A DNA stretch of 64,000 nucleotides from Stratiolaelaps scimitus (Eukaryota; Arthropoda; Arachnida; Mesostigmata; Laelapidae): assembly GCA_019614645.1 (NCBI GenBank), contig JABWDB010000001.1:3038001-3102000 (forward strand), read 5' to 3'. The notes beneath the pieces were generated by a model, which was not told the DNA's origin, made no database searches, and saw nothing but the letters and a program-made list of their open reading frames with translations. Position numbers and translations under genes: made by a program. Shown here piece by piece: positions 1-10,289 of this stretch; within the stretch, counting starts at the first letter, position 1; every line of letters starts with the position of its first letter.

Positions 1-535
1 TAGATCTTTTTCCTGTCCCCTATATAGGCTGACCCATGTCTCGTCCTTTTTCTGCATTCTCAGCTTATTTTTAATAACTCGACGATATGTTTCACGAGGC
101 ACGCCAATTTCAGCAGACAAAGTCGTTAATGACCAAACTGTAGTTTGCTCAAAAGCTTTTTCGATTATCTCGATCCGTTCGTCGAATCGAGATTCGGAAA
201 GGGGTGGGCGCCCTCGACGTTCATAATATCCTAGTCACCTTGCCTAAACTACGCACACCAACGGCACATCTGTCGTCGACTCAGGACATTATGGCCGTGC
301 ACACCAACCAACCTTCGAAGGATTTCATTAGCTGGACATTTCTTCTCTTGAAACACAAACCTGACACTTTTCTTCTGAGAATGCAAGTCTGAGGGACCTG
401 GTCCGTCAGTTGCCATTTCGAGCGCCTAACGAAAGCAGCTTTCGCGCCGCCTGTTTGCTAATTTTTGTGTCCACTACCCGCCAAATTTGAATTCAAACCG
501 GCCAATAATAAGAATACAGTACAAGACTGTAGGAG
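1..535 (-). mobile_element. Mariner-like transposon remnant, copy 1 (cut by window edge)
   Basis: Read on the minus strand, this encodes pieces of a Tc1/mariner-superfamily transposase. A helix-turn-helix segment (roughly complement of 65-180, containing EIIEKAFEQTTVWSLTTLSA) runs into the first catalytic block DETWVSLYRG (complement of about 10-50). It aligns base for base with the copy at 9050-10040, including the untranslated leader near 470-530. About 125 bp present in the other copy between the helix-turn-helix region and DETWV is missing here, so the two domains are fused. This copy keeps about 60 bp near 165-230 that the other has lost. The 3' half lies outside the window. The frame is broken and cannot be active. 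Superfamily is well supported; the subfamily call (mariner, DD34D type) rests on copy 2. Confidence 0.7.
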
Positions 536-540
536 TATCA

Positions 541-1612
541 CTTTTTTGGAGTCAGCCTAATACATATACACCAACTATTACAGAATAAATAATTGACCTG
601 CAGCCGGAAAAGAGCAGATGTAGGTAGTACGACGGCAGAGACAGACGCTCTCCCACTGTAATTTCCACCTGGAGCCGCCACTGCGCTTGCTAATGCTGCT
701 GCTGCTGCCAGTTGCAATGGATAGGTGAATCGATGTGGAGTGAGGTGAAATGAAGCCGCCGGAGGGAGCGAGAGTGGCAAGCAGCCTTGCCAGCATACCC
801 ACCCGGTCGCCCGCCCGCCCGCCAACCAGCGAGCGACCTCTACCAGACGTGCGATGGGAATCCGAGAATCAGCGGTGGAGGAAAGGTAATGACGCGAAAA
901 ATGGAGACGCTACTACCACACATAAACCACAGTAGTTCCAAGTGAACGGTACACACAGGACTCGCTTGAGCTCGCGGAGGGGAGTCCGCTGCTGGACTCC
1001 CCTCTGTTCCCCCATCTGTTCGGCCTGCTACGCTGTCCGAACACAGAGTGTAGCGATCTAGGCGAAGCCGTTTCGCGCTCAGAGGCGGTAATAACTAGCG
1101 GCGGAGGCTGGGACGTTAGAGACGAGGAACGCCATCTTTCGCTGCTCTGCAGTAAAAGTGGCCGCTGCATCGACCTGCAGCCCAGCGACCTGCTGAGCTG
1201 CCGCTTCTGCTAGAATGGCTACGGCCACCGGTGTTGTTGCTGCTGCTGCTGGCACTCCTGCTGTTGCTGCTGCTGCTGTTAGTCATGGTGACGAAGCCAT
1301 CGACTGTCTCCTGCAGACCATCCAAACGAAAGAAAAGACGAATCACGCAGCTGGTTATACAGCAGGTTTGAAGGCGAAATACGAGAAGGCCACTACGCGT
1401 CCGAGTATAACTCACATACGCTTGTGACATCTATCGTAGGCGAAACTCAAACGGGTGTGAAACTTTCACGGGGACAACGTATTCAAACGTTGTTCTGCTA
1501 ATGCCGTATTGTACTGTACGCGTGTTCGGTTTGTGTGTATGTGTGTGTGTGCGTGTATGATCAGATGCAGCGAATATCGTGCGTAAACCGTGATGTACAG
1601 TACGAGTTTAAT
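541..1612. other. GC- and CpG-rich island, no proven gene
   Basis: This is one of several GC-rich islands. It holds a GCT/GCC trinucleotide tract near 1237-1280 and a perfect hairpin at 977-1004. A plus-strand frame from ATG 1215 in good context (agaATGG) gives an alanine-rich start followed by a charged stretch (DEAIDCLLQTIQTKEKT) and a possible donor CAG|GTTTGA near 1365. That could be a first coding exon. The antisense strand is also open, which lowers the value of this. A (GT)n tract lies near 1530-1557. Confidence 0.3.
977..1004. repeat. Perfect 11-bp inverted repeat with 6-nt loop
   Basis: The arms read gaggggagtcc and ggactcccctc, around the loop gctgct. The stem is GC-rich and perfect, so either strand could form a stable stem-loop. 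It lies inside a GC-rich island and fits no other element seen here. Confidence 0.7.
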
Positions 1613-1631
1613 AGCGATTATTTTACTGGTA
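1613..1631 (+). repeat. Target-site duplication, left copy
   Basis: 19 bp identical to 1674-1692, flanking the poly-A retroposon between them. Confidence 0.85.
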
Positions 1632-1673
1632 ACCGTGCGTTTGAAAAAAATGTCCTCCTCTAAAAAAAAAAAA
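1632..1673 (+). mobile_element. 42-bp 5'-truncated retroposon with poly-A tail
   Basis: The insert begins accgtgcgtttgaa, continues tgtcctcctct and ends in a run of about 12 A. It is flanked by perfect 19-bp direct repeats (1613-1631 and 1674-1692, agcgattattttactggta), the signature of target-primed reverse transcription. The same 3' end, ahead of its own A-rich tail, closes the 168-bp insert at 30253-30420. The two are therefore members of one retroposon family truncated at different 5' points. The parent element is not identifiable. Confidence 0.85.
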
Positions 1674-1692
1674 AGCGATTATTTTACTGGTA
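1674..1692 (+). repeat. Target-site duplication, right copy
   Basis: 19 bp identical to 1613-1631. The original empty site can be read by deleting one copy and the insert. Confidence 0.85.
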
Positions 1693-4600
1693 TATTATAC
1701 ATTATGTTCATATTTTGGTTATGCGCACAGTGAGCAAGCACACGACGTTCGTAAGGGCTAAAAGCACACTATGGCTTATCAAGAGCCATTTAATCGTTCG
1801 CCTTTATCTATCTGTAATACATACGGAGGTGGCTATGCTCAGTGGCCTATTATTCACTTCAATATTTACACTATTTACTTTCACGTATATTATATATCAT
1901 TTGCAGAAATACCGCTGGCTTTACGATGCTTTGGTGATACGCTATAGAGCGTTCTACGACCACCCATTTGCTAAGTGGTGTTCATATTTCGTCAATGGGG
2001 AAATCTGACCCAATCGATACCGTTCTTCTATCGTAGTGACATGCAGAACTTTTTGCAAGATAGTGACTCTCTACCGACGGTCGACCGCCACGCACAGTTC
2101 TTCGAATTATTCTTTAATATTTGAACGTAGAACGTGACCATTATGGCAGATCAAACGTGCCAGCTAGACGGTGGCGCTACTAAGAGTAAGCGGATAATGA
2201 CGTTATCAATGTAAGCAATCGATGACGAACCTCGGCAAGGTAAGGAACCTCGTCGATTGTGTGATCTAATCTGGCCCAATTCGACCAGGCGGTTGTTGCT
2301 CCTCTAGCTCTAGTATGCTGCTAGCATTAAAGCGCTAAGAGATGATCAGCAGCAGTAAAACACAGTATATTACAAGTTTGCCCTCTCAGCAGAGATCGGG
2401 GCTACGCGAATACAGGACCTTTGGTAATGATGCAATACCAGAGACAATAATTATATCAGGGGACTTCAAGGCGACTGCACGACGATTACATTGTGCACAA
2501 CTTTGAGAGTCTCTCAAGTTGGGGGCAGCCTCGGCGCCCAGACCAACAACGCCTCACACCTACGAACGCAGTCGGTGTAACCGTCTGGAACAAACTGTTA
2601 ACACAAGGTCGTTTCCATGTTTCAGCGGACAAAGGAGCCGTCCATCGGCCAGCGGCCTGCTCCAGGCCACTCCAGTGACTCCCTAAATAAAAAATGATAA
2701 CTGAGCCTGGACTGCCTCTACAAAAAATATTCGCGTCTGCCTTCACCGCCGGAGTTGATACAAATTTAATATCGTTCCCATTTCCACTCACGTAGGGTGC
2801 AGCGACGCCAGCGGTAGCCGCCGATCCCGTTATCAGGAGGGATAGAATAAAAGTCAACGAACACTGTAATACGTCGAGATATCTTCTAGTAGCAGCAGCA
2901 GCGGCAGGCGGAGGGCTTTTTTTGTTCCGAAGACAATATTTAAGTCGGCCCTGTCGTGGACCGGGACCTTACTCACTAATATTCAACTGCGCCGCGGTCA
3001 ACACGTTCGCAGCGAACATATGGAGAAGCGGTACAATATCGTCCTGCCCTTTATTGTTGTGGCCTATATTTATATCACACATGCTAACGGAATGTGTGTA
3101 ATGATTGGTCTCAGCTAGATGTCCGCGTAGAACTGTTCCGAAGCGTTCCATTTTCTTTGTGTTGGTATTGTCGCGACGAGACGAAAACGAACTATGGGAT
3201 GAGTTCTTTCGATAGATACATGTGTATGTGAAGGGTACAACAAATGAGCATTCTATTACTACTATGTTCTATTGCTCAGTTTGTCACTATTCGATATAGT
3301 AACGATTGCACGGGATAGTTTAGTATAGTATCCGTGTTAGCGGTTCTCACGGATCGGCAATGCTTCTTTGGTCCATTGAGTCGTCGGACACAACATTCTT
3401 TGTGCTATGCGTTTATTGTGGCTGATATATTATGTGTGTTGGGGGAGTAACCGCTTGATGCACGAGCAGCACGGATCCTAGAGCTATGTATCTCATGCCG
3501 CATAGTTGGCCAGGGCTCGAAGTCAACCACTGAAGGAATTGCGAGACGCTTCCATTCATGTTCATGCGGGTTTACATTCGTTTATGCTGGTGGAACAGTT
3601 GAATATTCCTGTGAGAACATCTCGACGAACCACATGTTGCCGGAGAGCTACCGAGACGAGTAGCGAGAGCTAGAGAAATCACTTGATTGCACGATACAAG
3701 CCGAGCATCTATAATATATGGTAGGATTTTACCAATCACTGACCGCTATTGGTATCAATGATCGTCATATTTTCGCAACGGTGACTCTGTTACGCCCGAG
3801 GTTTCCTGATGAATTCGAGCGAGAAGGACGCCCGTTTATCGATATGGAGCAAGGCAGACAAAATGTAGCGTTTCGCAACACACCTGTTTGTCCTTGGCTT
3901 GTCTCCAGGTCTATAGATAATGCATGCTTGTGTGCGAGCATAATCCATTCTGGTATAGCGTCGCTACTGACAAAGGACAAGAGTCGGGTATCGTTGTTAT
4001 CTGCATCGTTCCTCGATGGTTCTTGTCGTGGTTGTTGTTATACTATCTTCGAATAGGGTCCTTCCAAATTTACCTGTCACAGTTGAAAGGTCTAGATACA
4101 TCGATTCACCCTGAATGGAAGTGCAATGAGTCACGTGCGATATCGATCAAGTGCAATGGGCGCGTGCGATGTGACTTGGTACACTCCAATGGATCCTTTT
4201 GCTACTGTCGTGTTGACAAGACGGGTATTCGCAGTTGTGAGATGGGATGCTAGTCGCTAGCATGTGGACGGCAATGGCGCTTTTTATCAGATGAAAGCAT
4301 TAGAGAGATTATTTGCGTGGAACGCTGAATTGTATCGTCGGTAATACGAGACGAATTTGAAATGAAGTCAATTTCCCTGACACACGACAGCACTGATGGA
4401 CGACAACCAAATCTCATTATTCTCCGATCGCATATGACCTACTCAGGCGAGGTTCGCCGCACCGATATGATCGTCTAACTAATTAAGCTTTACTGGTTCC
4501 ACATATATATATATATATATGTATATATACGTGGCACACGTGGAGACGTCATGAACTCCATATCGCATACTCGGACGATATGAATACTTAATTAAGGTAA

Positions 4601-6620
4601 ATGTGTATTATGAAAGGCGACTTTCTAGAATTCGGTAGTAGGAAGGGGTCGTGATACACAACTAATTTCAAATTCTAGTCTGCTACCGATATCGAAGCTT
4701 TTCTGGCAAGCTTAATAGTGGAAGCCGATCATATTGGGGACGCAGCTACGCTATGTTAATGCTGTTAATATTGCGGCGTTATCTAGTCGCAACACTGGAA
4801 CGCGTTGGAGTCTCGAAAGCACAGTCCGAAGGGATACACGGTGTCTTACTGTGACAAGCTGGATATCTTTTTAAACCATACTAAACCGTGAGAAATTCGT
4901 TCTGTTCACTTGTAAGATCCAAAAGTCTCACAGAAACAATACCCCGGCAAAGGGATTGCCGGTTGGACGTGGACTTGCGATAAACTGACGTTTGAATATC
5001 AACTAATTTGAACAAATTATCACTTCGCTGGAGATTGCACCGCGAGAAGCTACTGGGTTAGAGCTCGATGGGCTGTCAGCCAGCCACTGCATCAGTCATG
5101 CGTTATGTCTTCCTGCATCCCATCGTATTCGATTTTCGGTTACCTCCGATGTCTACGTTGAACGTGATAGACTAAGAGTCGACAGAACATTACCACTCTA
5201 TTATTGTATTCGCCATGTATGTGTCGAATGGTGCCGCAGTGTTAGAAAGTGGCTAGGTTTCATTGGACTAGGTCTGACCGTGAAGAAATAGAACACACGG
5301 GAGAATTTGGCATTACGAGGCATGCACATCTTTCTTTAACACCACTCAATAATAAATAGACAGATACTTTGGTTTATCGACGGACCTGCAGTTATGACAA
5401 CGTTTAAGCTCTTAATAGCGAACAGACTTGCCTAAGAGATAGATAGATAATTCATGAGTCTGATCTATGGGGATCAGTGTAGTCCTTCCAATCATTCCGA
5501 TAGCAATGCGGAACGCTCACAAAGAGCTTGGCGCCCTCTGTCCGCGACCCTTGTGGATGACGAGGGTACCATTAGCACTATTCAAGGACAGATTAGACAT
5601 ATCGATGTAGTCCCTCGGGGTTGCCCTTGCTCAACTTGTTCATAGTTGAAGGATCGAAAACTTGATTAGGTAATACCATCTGGATAAGTCCCGAGAAACT
5701 ATCTTGTGGGAGAGGGAGCCGGGGTACGAGAAGACGAGCTTTATGAGCCATACTTGCCGCCAACAATAAGGTACTAGGTATCCTGCAGCAGCACATTTCT
5801 GCCTCTACATGCTGCGCATCCAAGTGCCGCTAGCCGTGACGCCAGAACAGCGTTGTCAATATTTTTCTGTAGAAACACAATCAGCAATCCTTCGGTACAA
5901 TCCAAATGGGCGCTCGACTAAGGCCACACTGAGCGCCTGACTCACTGAAACGATATTATTATCTACTATTGATGCACGACATCGTCTCTCATTGTCTAAA
6001 AGTGTCTGCCCTTCTTATGAACCGATTTATGGTGCGCTGGGAGGATGCAGAGCGGTACGATTTGCCGTTAATAGCCAGACATAGTCCTTCTTTCTGTCAT
6101 TGTGGATGTGCGCGGTGCAAGGCGACTCCGCCGTTGTGCCTTTCGAAGGGAACCACCAATTTCTCGACTTGGGCATCCTTTTTCAAGACACAGCTGTTCT
6201 TGACGATTTGCACAAAAGCGAATGCTAGATACAGCCTATGAAGGAGGGCACGATTGGGGTCCACGGGAGCGATTTGTTCTTTGCAGCTGGGGCAAAACTT
6301 TGCCTTCGCATTGAAGCTGAAACCTATAAGTGTACGGAACTTTCGAACCAGGAATGCTATACATGCTACTCGATACTTATGTGAAAGCGCAGCTTTCTGA
6401 AAAAAAGGTGACCATTTTCAATGTCGTCTACAAAAGGTTGGCAAGTTGAATATGACGGTTTCGTTGTCCACGATAGAGAGCATATCATAGGACAAAAAAA
6501 ATACTTCCTATTGAATGGATTTCTTTTATTCTAATCCCTTAAAGTCACCTTATAATGGATCGGCGATATTTTTCAAGGTAACAGCTAACTCGAATCCCCG
6601 CATGAACAAGATCTAGCTCG
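1693..6620. other. Unassigned intergenic or intronic DNA
   Basis: No gene or recognised repeat. A (TA)n tract is at 4503-4528. Near 1833-2005 a hydrophobic open frame contains an acceptor-like site (atcatttgcag) before KYRWLYDALVIRYRAF, but it has no matching donor. Between 2480 and 2860 on the minus strand an open frame has a signal-like hydrophobic segment before a strong donor (TAC|GTGAGT near 2790), but no ATG starts it. Neither is called as a gene. Confidence 0.3.
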
Positions 6621-6626
6621 AATTCT

Positions 6627-6935
6627 ATCTTGAACACTTCCCTTTGAAATGTTCGACTTGCCTTTCTTGTTTATCTTGACGGTTGGGAAGGGGACGCGAC
6701 TCGATGTCACGGTCGGCACTTCGATACTGCGTTGCATTTGTTTTCCCAAGTTGTTTAGCAATATTTGCCATAGAAATGTACACATGTATGGCTTCTACTT
6801 GCGCCCCAACTTTCAAATCACGCAAATCAGATAGATTGGAACTATTTCCCTCGTTTCCTGGTGTATATATGTCGGCCGCCCGTTCGTCGGGTTCATTGTT
6901 TACAATGGCTTTATCAAGCTCTTTGTTGTAAGCAA
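6627..6935 (-). other. Unrecognised minus-strand open frame, possible exon
   Basis: The minus strand is open across this stretch. Its composition is protein-like, hydrophilic and balanced (for example ELDKAIVNNEPDERAADIYT, then LSDLRDLKVGAQVEAIHVY). There is no ATG at the upstream end. A pyrimidine-rich run before an AG near the upstream end and a CAA|GTAGAA site inside could be splice sites. I recognise no family. The plus strand is also partly open here, so chance is a real alternative. Confidence 0.2.
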
Positions 6936-6999
6936 ATATGCGAAAGAGAAAACACCCTCGTGGCCATCTACGCTGTTTATGCCTAAATTTGCTAAACAA

Positions 7000-8507
7000 G
7001 TATAATCTATACCTATATGATGTGTATCGTGAACTTATATGTAGCCTGCCTGGTGGTGTTGCACTTCGGTGAATTCAAGGATAAAGACATCCCTAATACT
7101 GCAACCGACGACTATTTCTCTTGAGTGAAGGGGTGATGGTCGTCCCCGTGAAATACTCGTGTCGCCCTAGAGGAACGTAGACTCTAAGGACATATGAACA
7201 GTGGCCGCTACCTAGCACAAGCCTGACGCATCGTTCTCGCTGAACGTTTCTCAATCTCATCTAACTCGAACATGTAGCTTTGCTCTTTCATTCATTCCAT
7301 CTATCAGCGCTCCACTCCTCCATCTCCACGTACTCGGAGGCCACTTGGCGCAACATCGTAAAGTCAATCGGATTCTGTACTTGTTACCGTCTCTGTCAAC
7401 CTTCGCTCACAACCGTCCACACTTCCCACCGCCGGCCACCCTCAGCCATGTCTCTCGCTCACGATCTCCAACCGAAACTACGGTACCACCTGCCGTTATT
7501 TAATGGAGGTCTCCGTGAAGGAAAGAGTTTTCGATGACGAAAAACCCGTTTCGATCAGAGTGAAATGGCGGACATGTCTGCGCTTCGCCTCTGGACGAGC
7601 ACCGCCAACTCGACTCGGGACAAAAGACGGACACCGGGGAATCGATTTAGAGTTGCTTCCCTTTTTGAGCTATCGCCGTCTGGCCAAGCAAGATCAGAGA
7701 GAGGCTCCGTCCTGTCCGGATACAGATACACAATCCCTACAATCCCGTTCCGTCCACTCCGCTCGTGTACAGCAGCCGTTACACGTAGTAGACAGGCAGA
7801 ACACCATTCGTCCGGTTAGGTCGCCCGAACGGTTCTGCGTCCCGGGATCGTTCTCGAACACTGTTTACTTACACTGTCATCTTACATTGAGTACGAGCTT
7901 TGGCCCATTAGTTCTTATTGGTGTATGGACGTGACTACGGACAGTGTTTATTCGCCTGAACACAGCATGGTATAGCACACATGGCATGATACATTCAGAT
8001 TAGCGCATAGTGTCATCTAGGTCGGACCTATCAACAATGACTGTTTCAGCTGCATGACAATTGATGCTGGCGAACAGCACTTGACAGCGTCAATGGCTTC
8101 GGGAGAGATTGTTGCAGCTTTAAGCGTGCAGCAATCATGAATTCCTAATTAAAGCCACATGCGATGCAGGGGTGTACGGATGGCCGAAAATGATATTACA
8201 ATGATTTGAAGCTATACGTACCCTTCGCTTATAACTTAACAGGGATATATTGCTGGTGGTGAAAGGGGTGTTCGAGCAATTGAATCACAATTCTACGTTT
8301 CGCCCCTCCGTCTATCGTTTCTCAGATTATGCTCGCAATCGGATGGAAACAGAAGAGTACCCCAGCAATAATCTAGCTGTTCAAGTAGTTGCGTATGTGT
8401 GTGTGCGTGTGAGGGTGCACTCAAGTGTGTCACGCAAAGAAGAAAACGAAAGAGGAATAGTTGTACAACTCAGGGAAGCGTGCAAGTGACTGTTCGTGCT
8501 GTTTACC
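7000..8507. other. Unassigned DNA with modest GC-rich patch
   Basis: From 7250 to 7900 base composition is GC-richer and several overlapping short frames are open on the plus strand, none recognisable. A (GT)n patch is at 8394-8412. If the frame at 8508 is a true first exon, part of this stretch would be its 5' leader or promoter. No clear TATA box was identified. Confidence 0.25.
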
Positions 8508-8683
8508 ATGGTGGAGATCGAAATGAGTTGGGTGTCGCCAGTTTTGATTTTCATTTTGACCGCGATGACGTCTTGCAGCTTCTCACCCGCCGATTTCTGG
8601 CTGGGGCTCAACAACAGCAATGACGACAACAACAACTACTCAATAATCATAAACATAATCGTAAACATAGTTAAGGGGGTATC
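8508..8683 (+). CDS. Candidate first coding exon with signal peptide
   Basis: The ATG at 8508 lies in a near-ideal eukaryotic context (ttaccATGg). The frame begins MVEIEMSWVSPVLIFILTAM, a hydrophobic core ending in TSCSFS that looks like a secretory signal peptide. It continues PADFWLGLNNSNDDNNN and a hydrophobic tail until a stop at 8685-8687. A donor-like site ATC|GTAAGG begins at 8684, so the exon may splice just before the stop; downstream exons cannot be placed. The W-x-L-G/N motif after the signal peptide loosely recalls secreted ligands such as Wnt N-termini, but that is only a hint. A chance frame remains possible. Confidence 0.3.
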
Positions 8684-8689
8684 GTAAGG

Positions 8690-9049
8690 AGTGGCTGGTG
8701 AATACGGCCATTTTCCTCTTGTCCACAGTCTCAAACCAACCCTCTCCAATCTTGGCCAAAAAACATTTTCCGACTGTTATTGAAGGTCGAATACAAGGTT
8801 GCCAGCGGAATCACAGAGCAAGCCAAGATTTCTTAGAAATGCACCAATAATATACGAGATCGTAGAGAATGATTCTACAGTTCTCATTAGCTGTGAAATT
8901 TGAAAATCACTCGTTTCAAGGTCGTTACACTCGAGGGTTTATTAGTATAATACTACAATAGGTTGACACATATAAATTTCAATATCGGCCAAACTAAGTT
9001 AAAACAAAGATTTTTTAATATGAGCTAGAGGTATGAACCTATTTGAGTT
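8690..9049. other. Unassigned DNA between candidate exon and mariner remnant
   Basis: I see no gene, repeat or regulatory signal. The 3' boundary of the mariner remnant may extend into the right end, but no terminal inverted repeat could be matched. Confidence 0.3.
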
Positions 9050-10040
9050 ATACACTGGTCCCAGAGTTCTGGCAGCCGTCTGACAGGCATGTATGCACCA
9101 TTTCTATTACCATTTATAACTTCATTATTTAAGGCCTCTCGGAGTGAAACGATGTTTGCATACCTTTTGCCACCTATAGCCCTCTATAATTGATGGAAAC
9201 AACCATAGTTACACGAGCTTAAATTGAGAGAATAGGGGGGGGGGTGATGCCATCGCTCAATCTTGTTGGCCTCAAGCCAGGGCGAAATTTCATTGTCAGG
9301 ATGGGCCCTAGCATTGTCATCGAGCAGCCACACTCGGTGCTTCCTATTGCCATGCCAATTATTCATGAGTCCCTTCAAGAACTCGAGATATTGAGCCGAG
9401 TCCATTTTTTCATTTGAGCCCAAAAATCTCGTAGTAGCAAATTCCGTTGAAATCCATGTCAAGTGCTACCATTACGTTAGGCTCGAACCTATTTGAGACA
9501 TTGCCTGTTCACCTGGTCGTAGCCACTGTTTCACTTGATCTATTTCCGGTCCCCTATACAGGCTAACCCATGTCTCGTCCACTGCAACGGTTTGCGCTAA
9601 GCGACTATTTTGCCCCCTATATCCTCAAATTGTCCCGCGAACACTTATCGCGCATTTTCAGTTGGCCAGGACTGAGTTAATGAGGGACCCATTCTCCACG
9701 TTTTTTCTGCATCCTCAGATTATTTTTAATGATTCGACGACATGTTTCACGAGGCACGCCAATTTTAGCCGACAAAGTCGTCAACGACCAAGCTCTACTT
9801 TGCTCAAAAGCTATTATTAATGTCCCAGCAGCCTTACCTAAACTGCGCACACCAAAGGCGCACCTGTCGTCGATTCAGGGGGGAGGGACCTGCTCCGGCG
9901 GTTGCCATTTCGAACGCCGCATTTCGAACGGTTTTCGCCCCGCGTGCTTGCTAATTGTTGTGTCTCACTACCCGCCAAATTTGAACTCAAACCGGCCAAG
10001 AATAAGAATTCGGCGCAAGACGATAGGAGTCTCATTATTA
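9050..10040 (-). mobile_element. Mariner-like transposon remnant, copy 2
   Basis: On the minus strand this carries recognisable mariner-type blocks in order: leader and helix-turn-helix region (complement of 9690-9810), first catalytic block VDETWVSLYRGPEID (about 9540-9587), then SAQYLEFLKGLMNNW, LLDDNARAH with the second aspartate, and HPPPYSLNLSSCNYGCF where family members have an Asp in place of the Asn. Spacing from the second aspartate to that position is about 35 residues, with one proline probably added by a G-run slippage at 9236-9245. This fits a DD34D mariner whose last catalytic residue is mutated. Frames are interrupted. Copy 1 at 1-535 is a sister with different deletions. Ends are approximate. 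Confidence 0.75.
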
Positions 10041-10098
10041 TATTATATATAAGAAAATATACATCATAAATGGATGTATATTATAATAGTTAGTAAGT

Positions 10099-10281
10099 TA
10101 GCCATACGTAAGGTGCTGGAATTTTATTCAGCCCGGTGGCGTTGTGCATTCGTTTGCTCTTCGCAACCGGAGGAGACACGTAGGTGTACAGGCTCGATCC
10201 CCGCCGTTGCACATTTGCATTTATGAACGCCGAGAGCAATAAGGTGTTTGTAAAATGTTGGCTGGTAGTCAGCCTGAAAAT
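10099..10281 (+). mobile_element. tRNA-derived SINE, family B
   Basis: A tRNA-like head carries a B-box-like ggctcgatcc at 10191-10200, followed by ccgccgttgc. The body then reaches a hairpin (gttggctggtagtcagcc, 10257-10274) and an A-rich end. The B-box block matches 58936-59030 on the plus strand and 25160-25283 on the minus strand; the hairpin also recurs at 18651 and 54078. Imperfect 8-bp direct repeats (ttagtaag near 10090, ttagtagg near 10282) may be the target duplication and set the approximate ends. Confidence 0.6.
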
Positions 10282-10289
10282 ATTAGTAG

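Noticed and set aside
2486..2857. A secretory-protein-like minus-strand frame
   Set aside because: No ATG starts the frame and nothing else supports an exon apart from one donor-like site.
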